Assembly (NCBI RefSeq): GCF_051020975.1
Contig: NW_027478169.1
Location: forward strand, 7,502,001-7,566,000
Origin: Osmia lignaria lignaria
Lineage: Eukaryota; Arthropoda; Insecta; Hymenoptera; Megachilidae
Direction: 5' to 3'
Length of the DNA: 64,000 nt
In this document: piece by piece, positions 1 to 11,505 of the stretch
Numbering within the stretch: position 1 is the first letter of the stretch
Layout: the number at the start of each line of letters is the position of its first letter
Notes under the pieces: generated by a model
What the model was told of the DNA's origin: nothing
Database searches by the model: none
The model's input: only the letters and a program-made list of their open reading frames with translations
Position numbers and translations under genes: made by a program

Positions 1-141
1 CGAAATATGTCCGTCAGGCCCCTTCCCTTGAGATATATCTGCAAATATCTCGGAAACGAAGCGAGCTATGGCAAAATGTTCAGAGACCTTTTTTGTAGAG
101 AATTAAGTTTCCTACTTTTTATGTTCTATGATATTTTTTGA
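1..141. repeat. Partial satellite monomer at the left edge
   Basis: The window opens inside a monomer, at the CGAAATATGTCCGTCAGG segment. It runs through the ATCTCGGAAACGAAGCGAGC motif and the GTAG...CTAC dyad to the next phase point at 142. Its sequence is ordinary for the family, with a GTTCAGAGACC variant where most copies read GTTAAGAGACC. The cut is an effect of the window, not a biological boundary. Confidence 0.95.
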
Positions 142-224
142 TCAGATGCGTAGTTCTCGAGATATATCAAGATATTTAAAAGTTCCGAAGCCGCACCAAC
201 ATAATAGAGATACAGAAAAACCGT

Positions 225-365
225 GGCCCCTCTCTTTGAGATAACTCTGCACTATTGCGAGCTGCAAATGCCACTTCCAGCTTAGCTGTGCAGAAGAAGA
301 ACAACAAGAAGAAGAAATATCTCGAAATATGTCCGTTAGGCCCCTTCCCTTGAGATAAATCTGCA
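225..365. repeat. Internal direct repeat within the monomer (two 27-bp arms, 114 bp apart)
   Basis: Arm 1 (225-251) and arm 2 (339-365) both begin GGCCCC and both contain TTGAGATAANTCTGCA. In the commonest monomer version they match at 24 of 27 positions. The pair occurs in every complete monomer. The offset of 114 bp equals 322 minus 208, the exact length missing from the truncated monomers. This suggests the 322-bp unit contains an old partial internal duplication and offers a built-in site for unequal exchange or slippage. Confidence 0.9.
291..317. repeat. GAA/CAA purine-rich microsatellite tract within the monomer
   Basis: A short trinucleotide-like tract (GAAGAAGAA, CAACAA, GAAGAAGAA) is present in every full-length monomer. 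It is the site of the only 15-bp deletion in the window (monomer at 43384-43690), as expected from slippage between its two GAAGAAGAA blocks. Single-base variants such as GAGGAAGAA, AACATCAAG and GAAAAAGAAG mark particular sub-lineages and were useful for tracing the HOR blocks. Confidence 0.9.
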
Positions 366-410
366 AATATCTCGGAAACCAAGCGAGCTATGGCAAAATG
401 TTAAGAGACC

Positions 411-442
411 TTTTTTGTAGAGAATTAAGTTTCCTACTTTTT
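411..442. repeat. Dyad GTAGAGAA...TTTCCTAC between T-tracts
   Basis: GTAGAGAA at 417-424 faces TTTCCTAC at 430-437, matching at 6 of 8 positions across a 5-bp loop. In C-like monomers (for example 2025-2050) the flanks extend it to TGTAG...CTACA. The dyad sits between a T6 and a T5 run and is kept in nearly all copies. Similar TGTAG/CTACA elements beside ATCTCG motifs appear in several insect satellites as I remember them; this was not checked here. Confidence 0.7.
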
Positions 443-463
443 ATGTTCTATGATATTTTTTGA

Positions 464-1751
464 TCAGATGCGTAGTTCTCGAGATATATCAAGATATTTA
501 AAAGTTCCGAAGCCGCACCAACATAATAGAGATACAGAAGCACCGTGGCCCCTTTCTTTGAGATAACTCTGCACTATTGCGAGCTGGAAATGCCACTTCC
601 AGTTTAGCTGTGCAGAGGAAGAACAACAAGAAGAAGAAATAACTCGAAATATGTCCGTTAGGCCCCTTCCCTTGAGATAAATCTGCAAATATCTCGGAAA
701 CGAAGCGAGCTATGGCAAAATGTTAAGAGACCTTTTTTGTAGAGAATTAAGTTTCCTACTTTTTATGTTCTATGATATTTTTTGATCAGATGCGTAGTTC
801 TCGAGATATATCAAGATATTCAAAAGTTCCGAAGCCGCACCAACATAATAGAGATACAGAAACACCGTGGCCCCTTTCTTTGAGATAACTCTGCACTATT
901 GCGATCTGTAAATGCCACTTCCAGCTTAGCTGTGCAGAAGAAGAACAACAAGAAGAAGAAATATCTCGAAATATGTCCGTCAGGCCCCTGCCCTTGAGAT
1001 ATATCTGCAAATATCTCGGAAACGAAGCGAGCTATGGCAAAATGTTGAGAGACCTTTTTTGTAGCGAATTATGTTTCCTACAGTTTATGTTCTATGATAT
1101 TTTTTGATCAGATGCGTAGTTCTCGAGATATATCAAGATATTTAAAAGTTCCGAAGCCGCACCAACATAATAGAGATACAGAAGCACCGTGGCCCCTTTC
1201 TTTGAGATAACTCTGCACTATTGCGAGCTGGAAATGCCACTTCCAGTTTAGCTGTGCAGAGGAAGAACAACAAGAAGAAGAAATAACTCGAAATATGTCC
1301 GTTAGGCCCCTTCCCTTGAGATAAATCTGCAAATATCTCGGAAACGAAGCGAGCTATGGCAAAATGTTAAGAGACCTTTTTTGTAGAGAATTAAGTTTCC
1401 TACTTTTTATGTTCTATGATATTTTTTGATCAGATGCGTAGTTCTCGAGATATATCAAGATATTCAAAAGTTCCGAAGCCGCACCAACATAATAGAGATA
1501 CAGAAACACCGTGGCCCCTTTCTTTGAGATAACTCTGCACTATTGCGATCTGTAAATGCCACTTCCAGCTTAGCTGTGCAGAAGAAGAACAACAAGAAGA
1601 AGAAATATCTCGAAATATGTCCGTCAGGCCCCTGCCCTTGAGATATATCTGCAAATATCTCGGAAACGAAGCGAGCTATGGCAAAATGTTGAGAGACCTT
1701 TTTTGTAGCGAATTATGTTTCCTACAGTTTATGTTCTATGATATTTTTTGA
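464..1751. repeat. Tandem duplication of a 644-bp dimer
   Basis: Monomers at 464-1107 and 1108-1751 form two copies of the same pair. The first member carries ACAGAAGCACCG and AAATAACTCG. The second carries GATATTCAAAAG and GCGATCTGTAAATG. These private variants recur at an exact spacing of 644 bp, so the pair was duplicated as a unit. Confidence 0.9.
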
Positions 1752-3361
1752 TCAGAAGCGTAGTTTTCGAGATATATCGAGATATTTAAAAGTTCCAAAG
1801 CCGCACCAACATAATAGAGATACAGAAACACCGTGGCCCCTTTCTTTGAGATAACTCTGCACTAGTGCGAGCCGCAAATGCCACTTCCAGCTTAGCTGTG
1901 CAGAAGAAGAACAACAAGAAGAAGAAATATCTCGAAATATGTCCGTCAGGCCCCTTCCCTTGAGATATATCTGCAAATATCTCGGAAACGAAGCGAGGTA
2001 TGGCAAAATGTTAAGAGACCTTTTTTGTAGAGAATTATGTTTCCTACAATTTATGTTCTATGATATTTTTTGATCAGAAGCGTAGTTTTCGAGATATATC
2101 GAGATATTTAAAAGTTCCGAAGCCGCACCAACATAATAGGGATACAGAAATACCGTGGCCCCTTTCTTTGAGATAACTCTGCACTAGTGCGAGCCGCAAA
2201 TGCCACTTCCAGCTTAGCTGTGCAGAAGAAGAACAACAAGAAGAAGAAATATCTCGAAATATGTCCGTCAGGCCCCTTCCCTTGAGATATATCTGCAAAT
2301 ATCTCGGAAACGAAGCGAGGTATGGCAAAATGTTAAGAGACCTTTTTTGTAGAGAATTATGTTTCCTACAATTTATGTTCTATGATATTTTTTGATCAGA
2401 AGCGTAGTTTTCGAGATATATCGAGATATTTAAAAGTTCCGAAGCCGCACCAACATAATAGGGATACAGAAATACCGTGGCCCCTTTCTTTGAGATAACT
2501 CTGCACTAGTGCGAGCCGCAAATGCCACTTCCAGCTTAGCTGTGCAGAAGAAGAACAACAAGAAGAAGAAATATCTCGAAATATGTCCGTTAGGCCCCAT
2601 CCCTTGAGATAAATCTGCAAATATCTCGGAAACTAAGCGAGCTATGGCAAAATGTTAAGAGACCTCTTTTGTAGAGAATTAAGTTTCCTACTTTTTATGT
2701 TCTATGATATTTTTTGATCAGATGCGTAGTTCTCGAGATATATCAAGATATTTAAAAGTTCCGAAACCGCACCAACATAATAGAGATACAGAAACACCGT
2801 GGCCCCTTTCTTTGAGATAACTCTGCACTAGTGCGAGCCGCATATGCCACTTCCAGCTTAGCTGTGCAGAAGAAGAACAACAAGAAGAAGAAATATCTCG
2901 AAATATGTCCGTCAGGCCCCTTCCCTTGAGATATATCTGCAAATATCTCGGAAACGAAGCGAGGTATGGCAAAATGTTAAGAGACCTTTTTTGTAGAGAA
3001 TTATGTTTCCTACAATTTATGTTCTATGATATTTTTTGATCAGAAGCGTAGTTTTCGAGATATATCGAGATATTTAAAAGTTCCGAAGCCGCACCAACAT
3101 AATAGGGATACAGAAATACCGTGGCCCCTTTCTTTGAGATAACTCTGCACTAGTGCGAGCCGCAAATGCCACTTCCAGCTTAGCTGTGCAGAAGAAGAAC
3201 AACAAGAAGAAGAAATATCTCGAAATATGTCCGTTAGGCCCCTTCCCTTGAGATAAATCTGCAAATATCTCGGAAACTAAGCGAGCCATGGCAAAATGTT
3301 AAGAGACCTCTTTTGTAGAGAATTAAGTTTCCTACTTTTTATGTTCTATGATATTTTTTGA
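1752..3361. repeat. Run of mainly C-like monomers
   Basis: Five consecutive monomers carry the C-like core GCACTAGTGCGAGCCGC (including a SpeI-type ACTAGT). Four of the five begin with GATCAGAAGCG and TTTTCGAGATATATCGAG. The monomer at 2718-3039 is a hybrid: an A-like start (GATCAGATGCG, TTCTCGAG) joined to a C-like core, which shows exchange within a monomer. Confidence 0.85.
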
Positions 3362-6300
3362 TCAGATGCGTAGTTCTCGAGATATATCAAGATATTTAAA
3401 AGTTCCGAAGCCGCACCAACATAATAGAGATACAGAAACACCGTGGCCCCTTTCTTTGAGATAACTCTGCACTATTGCGAGCTGGAAATGCCACTTCCAG
3501 TTTAGCTGTGCAGAAGAAGAACAACAAGAAGAAGAAATATCTCGAAATATGTCCGTTAGGCCCCTTCCCTTGAGATAAATCTGCAAATATCTCGGAAACG
3601 AAGCGAGCTATGGCAAAATGTTGAGAGACCTGTTTTGTAGAGAATTAAGCTTCCTACTTTTTATGTTCTATGATATTTTTTGATCAGATGCGTAGTTCTC
3701 GAGATATATCAAGATATTTAAAAGTTCCGAAGCCGCACCAACATAATAGAGATACAGAAAAACCGGGGCCCCTCTCTTTGAGATAACTCTGCACTATTGC
3801 GAGCTGCAAATGCCACTTCCAGCTTAGCTGTGCAGAAGAAGAACAACAAGAAGAAGAAATATCTCGAAATATGTCCGTCAGGCCCCTTCCCTTGAGATAA
3901 ATCTGCAAATATCTCGGAAACGAAGCGAGCTATGGCAAAATGTTAAGAGACCTTTTTTGTAGAGAATTAAGTTTCCTACTTTTTATGTTCTATGATATTT
4001 TTTGATCAGATGCGTAGTTCTCGAGATATATCAAGATATTTAAAAGTTCCGAAGCCGCACAAACATAATAGAGATACAGAAACACCGTGGCTCCTTTCTT
4101 TGAGATAACTCTGCACTATTGCGAGCTGGAAATGCCACTTCCAGTTTAGCTGTGCAGAAGAAGAACAACAAGAAGAAGAAATATCTCGAAATATGTCCGT
4201 TAGGCCCCTTCCCTTGAGATAAATCTGCAAATATCTCGGAAACGAAGCGAGCTATGGCAAAATGTTAAGAGACCGTTTTTGTAGAGAATTAAGTTTCCTA
4301 CTTTTTATGTTCTATGATATTTTTTGATCAGATGCGTAGTTCTCGAGATATATCAAGATATTTAAAAGTTCCGAAGCCGCACCAACATAATAGAGATACA
4401 GAAACACCGTGGCCCCTTTCTTTGAGATAACTCTGCACTATTGCGAGCTGGAAATGCCACTTCCAGTTTAGCTGTGCAGACGAAGAACAACAAGAAGAAG
4501 AAATAACTCGAAATATGTCCGTTAGGCCCCTTCCCTTGAGATAAATCTGCAAATATCTCGGAAACGAAGCGAGCTATGGCAAAATGTTAAGAGACCTTTT
4601 TTGTAGAGAATTAAGTTTCCTACTTTTTATGCTCTATGTTATTTTTTGATCAGATGCGCAGTTCTCGAGATATATCAAGATATTTAAAAGTTCCGAAGCC
4701 GCACCAACATAATAGAGATACAGAAACACCGTGGCCCCTTTCTTTGAGATAACTCTGCACTATTGCGAGCTGTAAATGCCACTTCCAGGTTAGCTGTGCA
4801 GAAGAAGAACAACAAGAAGAAGAAATATCTCGAAATATGTCCGTCAGGCCCCTGCCCTTGAGATATATCTGCAAATATCTCGGAAACGAAGCGAGCTATG
4901 GCAAAATGTTGAGAGACCTTTTTTGTAGCGAATTATGTTTCCTACAATTTATGTTCTATGATATTTTTTGATCAGAAGCGTAGTTTTCGAGATATATCGA
5001 GATATTTAAAAGTTCCGAAGCCGCACCAACATAATAGAGATACAGAAACACCGTGGCCCCTTTCTTTGAGATAACTCTGCACTATTGCGAGCTGCAAATG
5101 CCACTTCCAGCTTAGCTGTGCAGAGGAAGAACAACAAGAAGAAGAAGTATCTCGAAATATGTCCGTCAGGCCCGTTCCTTTGAGCTGAATCTGCAAATAT
5201 CTCGGAAACCAAGCGAGCTATGGCAAAATGTTGAGAGACCTTTTTTGTAGAGAATTAAGTTTCCTACTTTTTATGTTCTATGATATTTTTTGATCAGATG
5301 CGTAGTTCTCGAGATATATCAAGATATTTAAAAGTTCCGAAGCCGCACCAACATAATAGAGATACAGAAAAACCGTGGCCCCTCTCTTTGAGATAGCTCT
5401 GCACTATTGCGAGCTGCAAATGCCACTTCCAGCTTAGCTGTGCAGAAGAAGAACAACAAGAAGAAGAAATATCTCGAAATATGTCCGTCAGGCCCCTTCC
5501 CTTGAGATAAATCTGCAAATATCTCGGAAACGAAGCGAGCTATGGCAAAATGTTAAGAGACCTTTTTTGTAGAGAATTAAGTTTCCTACTTTTTATGTTC
5601 TATGATATTTTTTGATCAGATGCGTAGTTCTCGAGATATATCAAGATATTTAAAAGTTCCGAAGCCGCACCAACATAATAGAGATACAGAAACACCGTGG
5701 CTCCTTTCTTTGAGATAACTCTGCACTATTGCGAGCTGGAAATGCCACTTCCAGTTTAGCTGTGCAGAAGAAGAACAACAAGAAGAAGAAATATCTCGAA
5801 ATATGTCCGTTAGGCCCCTTCCCTTGAGATAAATCTGCAAATATCTCGGAAACGAAGCGAGCTATGGCAAAATGTTAAGAGACCTTTTTTGTAGAGAATT
5901 AAGTTTCCTACTTTTTATGTTCTATGATATTTTTTTATCTGATGCGTAGTTCTCGAGATATATCAAGATATTTAAAAGTTCCGAAGCCGCACCAACATAA
6001 TAGAGATACAGAAACACCGTGGCCCCTCTCTTTGAGATAGCTCTGCACTATTGCGAGCTGCAAATGCCACTTCCAGCTTAGCTGTGCAGAAGAAGAACAA
6101 CAAGAAGAAGAAATATCTCGAAATCTGTCCGTCAGGCCCCTTCCCTTGAGATAAATCTGCAAATATCTCGGAAACGAAGCGAGCTATGGCAAAATGTTAA
6201 GAGACCTTTTTTGTAGAGAATTAAGTTTCCTACTTTTTATGTTCTATGATATTTTTTTATCTGAGGCGTAGTTCTCGAGATATATCAAGATATTTAAAAG

Positions 6301-6460
6301 TTCCGAAGCCGCACCAACATAATAGAGATACAGAAACACCGTGGCCCCTTTCTTTGAGATAACTCTGCACTATTGCGAGCTGTAAATGCCACTTCCAGCT
6401 TAGCTGTGCAGAAGAAGAACAACAAGAAGAAGAAATATCTCGAAATATGTCCGTCAGGCC
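3362..6460. repeat. Mixed A/B-like stretch sharing variant order with 28.2-29.9 kb
   Basis: The monomers starting at 3684, 4006, 4328, 4650 and 4972 carry, in order, the GGGGCCCC variant, the GTGGCTCC variant, the AAATAACTCG variant, the GCGCAGTTC variant and the GTTCCTTTGAGCTGAAT variant. The same order of markers recurs at 28250-29859, about 24.6 kb away. The monomers at 5935 and 6257 have a rare TTTTTTTATCTGA replacement of the BclI-type site, also found near 25022. Confidence 0.8.
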
Positions 6461-6903
6461 CCTTCCCTTGAGATATATCTGCAAATATCTCGGAAACGAA
6501 GCTAGCTATGGCAAAATGTTAAGAGACCCTTTTTGTAGAGAATTACGTTTCCTACAATTTATGTTCTATGATATTTTTTGATCAGAAGCGTAGTTTTCGA
6601 GATATATCGAGATATTTAAAAGTTCCGAAGCCGCACCAACATAATAGAGATACAGAAACACCGTGGCCCCTTTCTTTGAGATAACTCTGCGCTAGTGCGA
6701 GCCGCAAATGCCACTTCCAGCTTAGCTGTGCAGAAGAAGAACAACAAGAAGAAGAAATATCTCGAAATATGTCCGTCAGGCCCCTTCCCTTGAGATAAAT
6801 CCGCAAATATCTCGGAAACGAAGCGAGCTATGGCAAAATGTTAAGAGACCCTTTTTGTAGAGAATTACGTTTCCTACAATTTATGTTCTATGATATTTTT
6901 TGA

Positions 6904-7111
6904 TCAGAAGCGTAGTTTTCGAGATATATCGAGATATTTAAAAGTTCCGAAGCCGCACCAACATAATAGAGATACAGAAACACCGTGGCCCCTTTCTTTG
7001 AGATAACTCTGCAAATATCTCGGAAACGAAGCGAGCTATGGCAAAATGTTAAGAGACGTTTTTTGTAGAGAATTATGTTTCCTACAATTTATGCTCTATG
7101 ATATTTTTTGA
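6904..7111. repeat. Truncated 208-bp monomer (copy 1)
   Basis: The monomer starts normally with a C-like GATCAGAAGCG and reads into internal repeat arm 1 (6987-7013). It then continues directly with AAATATCTCGGAAACG, which normally follows arm 2. The missing 114 bp contain the core with GCGAGC..AAATGCC, the GAA tract and the first AAATATCTCG. The junction near 7010-7013 keeps the arm 1 version AACTCTGCA. This is the expected product of recombination or slippage between the two arms. Confidence 0.93.
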
Positions 7112-8399
7112 TCAGAAGCGTAGTTTTCGAGATATATCGAGATATTTAAAAGTTCCGAAGCCGCACCAACATAATAGGGATACAGAAATACCGTGGCCCC
7201 TTTCTTTGAGATAACTCTGCACTAGTGCGAGCCGCAAATGCCACTTCCAGCTTAGCTGTGCAGAAGAAGAACAACAAGAAGAAGAAATATCTCGAAATAT
7301 GTCCGTCAGGCCCCTGCCCTTGAGATATATCTGCAAATATCTCGGAAACGAAGCGAGCTATGGCAAAATGTTGAGAGACCTTTTTTGTAGCGAATTATGT
7401 TTCCTACAGTTTATGTTCTATGATATTTTTTGATCAGAAGCGTAGTTTTCGAGATATATCGAGATATTTAAAAGTTCCAAAGCCGCACCAACATAATAGA
7501 GATACAGAAACACCGTGGCCCCTTTCTTTGAGATAACTCTGCACTAGTGCGAGCCGCAAATGCCACTTCCAGCTTAGCTGTGCAGAAGAAGAACAACAAG
7601 AAGAAGAAATATCTCGAAATATGTCCGTCAGGCCCCTTCCCTTGAGATATATCTGCAAATATCTCGGAAACGAAGCGAGGTATGGCAAAATGTTAAGAGA
7701 CCTTTTTTGTAGAGAATTATGTTTCCTACAATTTATGTCCTATGATATTTTTTGATCAGAAGCGTAGTTTTCGAGATATATCGAGATATTTAAAAGTTCC
7801 GAAGCCGCACCAACATAATAGGGATACAGAAATACCGTGGCCCCTTTCTTTGAGATAACTCTGCACTAGTGCGAGCCGCAAATGCCACTTCCAGCTTAGC
7901 TGTGCAGAAGAAGAACAACAAGAAGAAGAAATATCTCGAAATATGTCCGTCAGGCCCCTTCCCTTGAGATATATCTGCAAATATCTCGGAAACGAAGCTA
8001 GCTATGGCAAAATGTTAAGAGACCTTTTTTGTAGAGAATTACGTTTCCTACAATTTCTGTTCTATGATATTTTTTGATCAGAAGCGTAGTTTTCGAGATA
8101 TATCGAGATATTTAAAAGTTCCGAAGCCGCACCAACATAATAGAGATACAGAAACACCGTGGCCCCTTTCTTTGAGATAACTCTGCGCTAGTGCGAGCCG
8201 CAAATGCCACTTCCAGCTTAGCTGTGCAGAAGAAGAACAACAAGAAGAAGAAATATCTCGAAATATGTCCGTCAGGCCCCTTCCCTTGGGATAAATCCGC
8301 AAATATCTCGGAAACGAAGCGAGCTATGGCAAAATGTTAAGAGACCCTTTTTGTAGAGAATTACGTTTCCTACAATTTATGTTCTATGATATTTTTTGA

Positions 8400-8607
8400 T
8401 CAGAAGCGTAGTTTTCGAGATATATCGAGATATTTAAAAGTTCCGAAGCCGCACCAACATAATAGAGATACAGAAACACCGTGGCCCCTTTCTTTGAGAT
8501 AACTCTGCAAATATCTCGGAAACGAAGCGAGCTATGGCAAAATGTTAAGAGACGTTTTTTGTAGAGAATCATGTTTCCTACAATTTATGCTCTATGATAT
8601 TTTTTGA
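8400..8607. repeat. Truncated 208-bp monomer (copy 2)
   Basis: It has the same structure and junction as the first truncated copy, with arm 1 at 8483-8509 running straight into ATATCTCGGAAACG. It also shares downstream variants with that copy (AGACGTTTTTT, TATGCTCTATG). It differs at GAGAATCATG versus GAGAATTATG. Common descent by local duplication is more likely than two independent deletions. Confidence 0.93.
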
Positions 8608-8699
8608 TCAGAAGCGTAGTTTTCGAGATATATCGAGATATTTAAAAGTTCCGAAGCCGCACCAACATAATAGGGATACAGAAACACCGTGGCCCCTCT

Positions 8700-11505
8700 C
8701 TTTGAGATAACTCTGCACTATTGCGAGCTGGAAATGCCACTTCCAGCTTAGCTGTGCAGAAGAAGAACAACAAGAAGAAGAAATATCTCGAAATATGTCC
8801 GTCAGGCCCCTGCCCTTGAGATATATCTGCAAATATCTCGGAAACGAAGCGAGCTATGGCAAAATGTTGAGAGACCTTTTTTGTAGCGAATTATGTTTCC
8901 TACAGTTTATGTTCTATGATATTTTTTGATCAGAAGCGTAGTTTTCGAGATATATCGAGATATTTAAAAGTTCCGAAGCCGCACCAACATAATAGAGATA
9001 CAGAAACACCGTGGCCCCTTTCTTTGAGATAACTCTGCGCTAGTGCGAGCCGCAAATGCCACTTCCAGCTTAGCTGTGCAGAAGAAGAACAACAAGAAGA
9101 AGAAATATCTCGAAATATGTCCGTCAGGCCCCTTCCCTTGGGATAAATCCGCAAATATCTCGGAAACGAAGCGAGCTATGGCAAAATGTTAAGAGACCCT
9201 TTTTGTAGAGAATTACGTTTCCTACAATTTATGTTCTATGATATTTTTTGATCAGAAGCGTAGTTTTCGAGATATATCGAGATATTTAAAAGTTCCGAAG
9301 CCGCACCAACATAATAGAGATACAGAAACACCGTGGCCCCTTTCTTTGAGATAACTCTGCACTATTGCGAGCTGCAAATGCCACTTCCAGCTTAGCTGTG
9401 CAGAGGAAGAACAACAAGAAGAAGAAATATCTCGAAATATGTCCGTCAGGCCAGTTCCTTTGAGCTGAATCGGCAAATATCTCGGAAACGAAGCGAGCTA
9501 TGGCAAAATGTTAAGAGACGTTTTTTGTAGAGAATTATGTTTCCTACAATTTAAGTTCTATGATATTTTTTGATCAGAAGCGTAGTTTTCGAGATATATC
9601 GAGATATTTAAAAGTTCCGAAGCCGCACCAACATAATAGGGATACAGAAACACCGTGGCCCCTCTCTTTGAGATAACTCTGCACTATTGCGAGCTGGAAA
9701 TGCCACTTCCAGCTTAGCTGTGCAGAAGAAGAACAACAAGAAGAAGAAATATCTCGAAATATGTCCGTCAGGCCCCTGCCCTTGAGATATATCTGCAAAT
9801 ATCTCGGAAACGAAGCGAGCTATGGCAAAATGTTGAGAGACCTTTTTTGTAGCGAATTATGTTTCCTACAGTTTATGTTCTATGATATTTTTTGATCAGA
9901 AGCGTAGTTTTCGAGATATATCGAGATATTTAAAAGTTCCAAAGCCGCACCAACATAATAGAGATACAGAAACACCGTGGCCCCTTTCTTTGAGATAACT
10001 CTGCACTAGTGCGAGCCGCAAATGCCACTTCCAGCTTAGCTGTGCAGAAGAAGAACAACAAGAAGAAGAAATATCTCGAAATATGTCCGTCAGGCCCCTT
10101 CCCTTGAGATAAATCTGCAAATATCTCGGAAACGAAGCGAGCTATGGCAAAATGTTAAGAGACCTTTTTTGTAGAGAATTAAGTTTCCTACTTTTTATGT
10201 TCTATGATATTTTTTGATCAGATGCGTAGTTCTCGAGATATATCAAGATATTTAAAAGTTCCGAAGCCGCACCAACATAATAGAGATACAGAAACACCGT
10301 GGCTCCTTTCTTTGAGATAACTCTGCACTATTGCGAGCTGGAAATGCCACTTCCAGTTTAGCTGTGCAGAAGAAGAACAACAAGAAGAAGAAATATCTCG
10401 AAATATGTCCGTTAGGCCCCTTCCCTTGAGATAAATCTGCAAATATCTCGGAAACGAAGCGAGCTATGGCAAAATGTTAAGAGACCGTTTTTGTAGAGAA
10501 TTAAGTTTCCTACTTTTTATGTTCTATGATATTTTTTGATCAGATGCGTAGTTCTCGAGATATATCAAGATATTTAAAAGTTCCGAAGCCGCACCAACAT
10601 AATAGAGATACAGAAACACCGTGGCCCCTTTCTTTGAGATAACTCTGCACTAGTGCGAGCCGCAAATGCCACTTCCAGCTTAGCTGTGCAGAAGAAGAAC
10701 AACAAGAAGAAGAAATATCTCGAAATATGTCCGTCAGGCCCCTTCCCTTGAGATAAATCTGCAAATATCTCGGAAACGAAGCGAGCTATGGCAAAATGTT
10801 AAGAGACCGTTTTTGTAGAGAATTAAGTTTCCTACTTTTTATGTTCTATGATATTTTTTGATCAGATGCGTAGTTCTCGAGATATATCAAGATATTTAAA
10901 AGTTCCGAAGCCGCACCAACATAATAGAGATACAGAAACACCGTGGCCCCTTTCTTTGAGATAACTCTGCACTAGTGCGAGCCGCAAATGCCACTTCCAG
11001 CTTAGCTGTGCAGAAGAAGAACAACAAGAAGAAGAAATATCTCGAAATATGTCCGTCAGGCCCCTTCCCTTGAGATATATCTGCAAATATCTCGGAAACG
11101 AAGCGAGGTATGGCAAAATATTAAGAGACCTTTTTTGTAGAGAATTATGTTTCCTACAATTTATGTTCTATGATATTTTTTGATCAGAAGCTTAGTTTTC
11201 GAGATATATCGAGATATTTAAAAGTTCCGAAGCCGCACCAACATAATAGGGATACAGAAATACCGTGGCCCCTTTCTTTGAGATAACTCTGCACTAGTGC
11301 GAGCCGCAAATGCCACTTCCAGCTTAGCTGTGCAGAAGAAGAACAACAAGAAGAAGAAATATCTCGAAATATGTCCGTTAGGCCCCTTCCCTTGAGATAA
11401 ATCTGCAAATATCTCGGAAACGAAGCGAGCTATGGCAAAATGTTGAGAGACCTGTTTTGTAGAGAATTAAGCTTCCTACTTTTTATGTTCTATGATATTT
11501 TTTGA
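8700..11505. repeat. Mixed region of C-like and B-like monomers
   Basis: Ordinary 322-bp spacing resumes. The monomers at 8608 and 9574 share the same core and stand 966 bp apart. The monomer at 8930 repeats the TTGGGATAAATCCGC variant of 8078. The monomer at 9252 carries CCAGTTCCTTTGAGCTGAATCGG-type changes that recur at 25674 and 31470. The monomer at 11184 has a HindIII-type GAAGCTTAG, shared with 18268 and 20844. No regular HOR is visible here. Confidence 0.75.

Larger units (their letters stand above)
155..374. repeat. CGAGATATNT / AAATATCTCG inverted motif family inside the monomer
   Basis: A decamer pair in plus orientation lies at 158-167 (CGAGATATAT) and 168-177 (CAAGATATTT; CGAGATATTT in C-like copies). 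Its reverse complement AAATATCTCG lies at 315-324 and 365-374. In copies that read GAGATATATCTGCAAATATCTC-like sequence around 355-374, a local dyad with 7-bp arms also forms. The inverted copies flank the GC-richer core and could pair as a stem-loop or be bound by a protein that recognises a dyad. The arrangement is seen directly; any function is inference. Confidence 0.75.
142..463. repeat. Representative 322-bp monomer (A-like), used as reference
   Basis: Order of elements: TCTCGAGATATATC with a second CAAGATATTT (155-177); a GC-richer core with CCGAAGCCGCACCAAC (185-200) and GGCCCC (225-230); an AluI-type AGCT at 250s-270s and again near 282; a GAA/CAA purine tract (291-317); AAATATCTCG at 315-324 and 365-374; CGAGCTATGGC near 384-394; six T at 411-416; the GTAG...CTAC dyad (417-437); five T (438-442); and six T before GATCAG (456-461). 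In the equivalent 322 bp at 121-442 I counted 65 C, 60 G and 10 CpG. Monomer boundaries are arbitrary. I phase at the T of GATCAG because this BclI-type TGATCA is present in nearly every copy. Confidence 0.95.
6460..8700. repeat. Local segmental duplication offset by 1,496 bp
   Basis: About 6460-7200 corresponds to about 7956-8700. Both copies contain GAAGCTAGCTATGG, a monomer with GCGCTAGTGCG and AAATCCGCAAAT, then a truncated 208-bp monomer, then AGACGTTTTTT and TATGCTCTATG. The offset of 1,496 equals four full monomers plus one truncated monomer. The truncated unit was therefore copied along with its neighbours. The following monomers diverge, so the ends are approximate. Confidence 0.8.

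Noticed and set aside
181..195. RNA polymerase III B-box-like AGTTCCGAAGCC
   Set aside because: It needs an extra base within the consensus, and no convincing A box lies at tRNA or SINE spacing upstream. It is not supported as a SINE or tRNA-derived element.
361..395. CENP-B box-like sequence around TCTCGGAAACGAAG
   Set aside because: The reverse strand gives CTTCGTTTCCGAGA. It shares TTCG with the CENP-B box but lacks the required A and CGGG positions. I see no full match in the monomer.
411..461. Phased T-tracts giving intrinsic DNA curvature
   Set aside because: The T-tract centres (about 413.5, 440 and 458.5) are spaced by about 26.5 and 18.5 bp, not multiples of the 10.5-bp helical turn. 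In-phase bending is not predicted by this simple measure.
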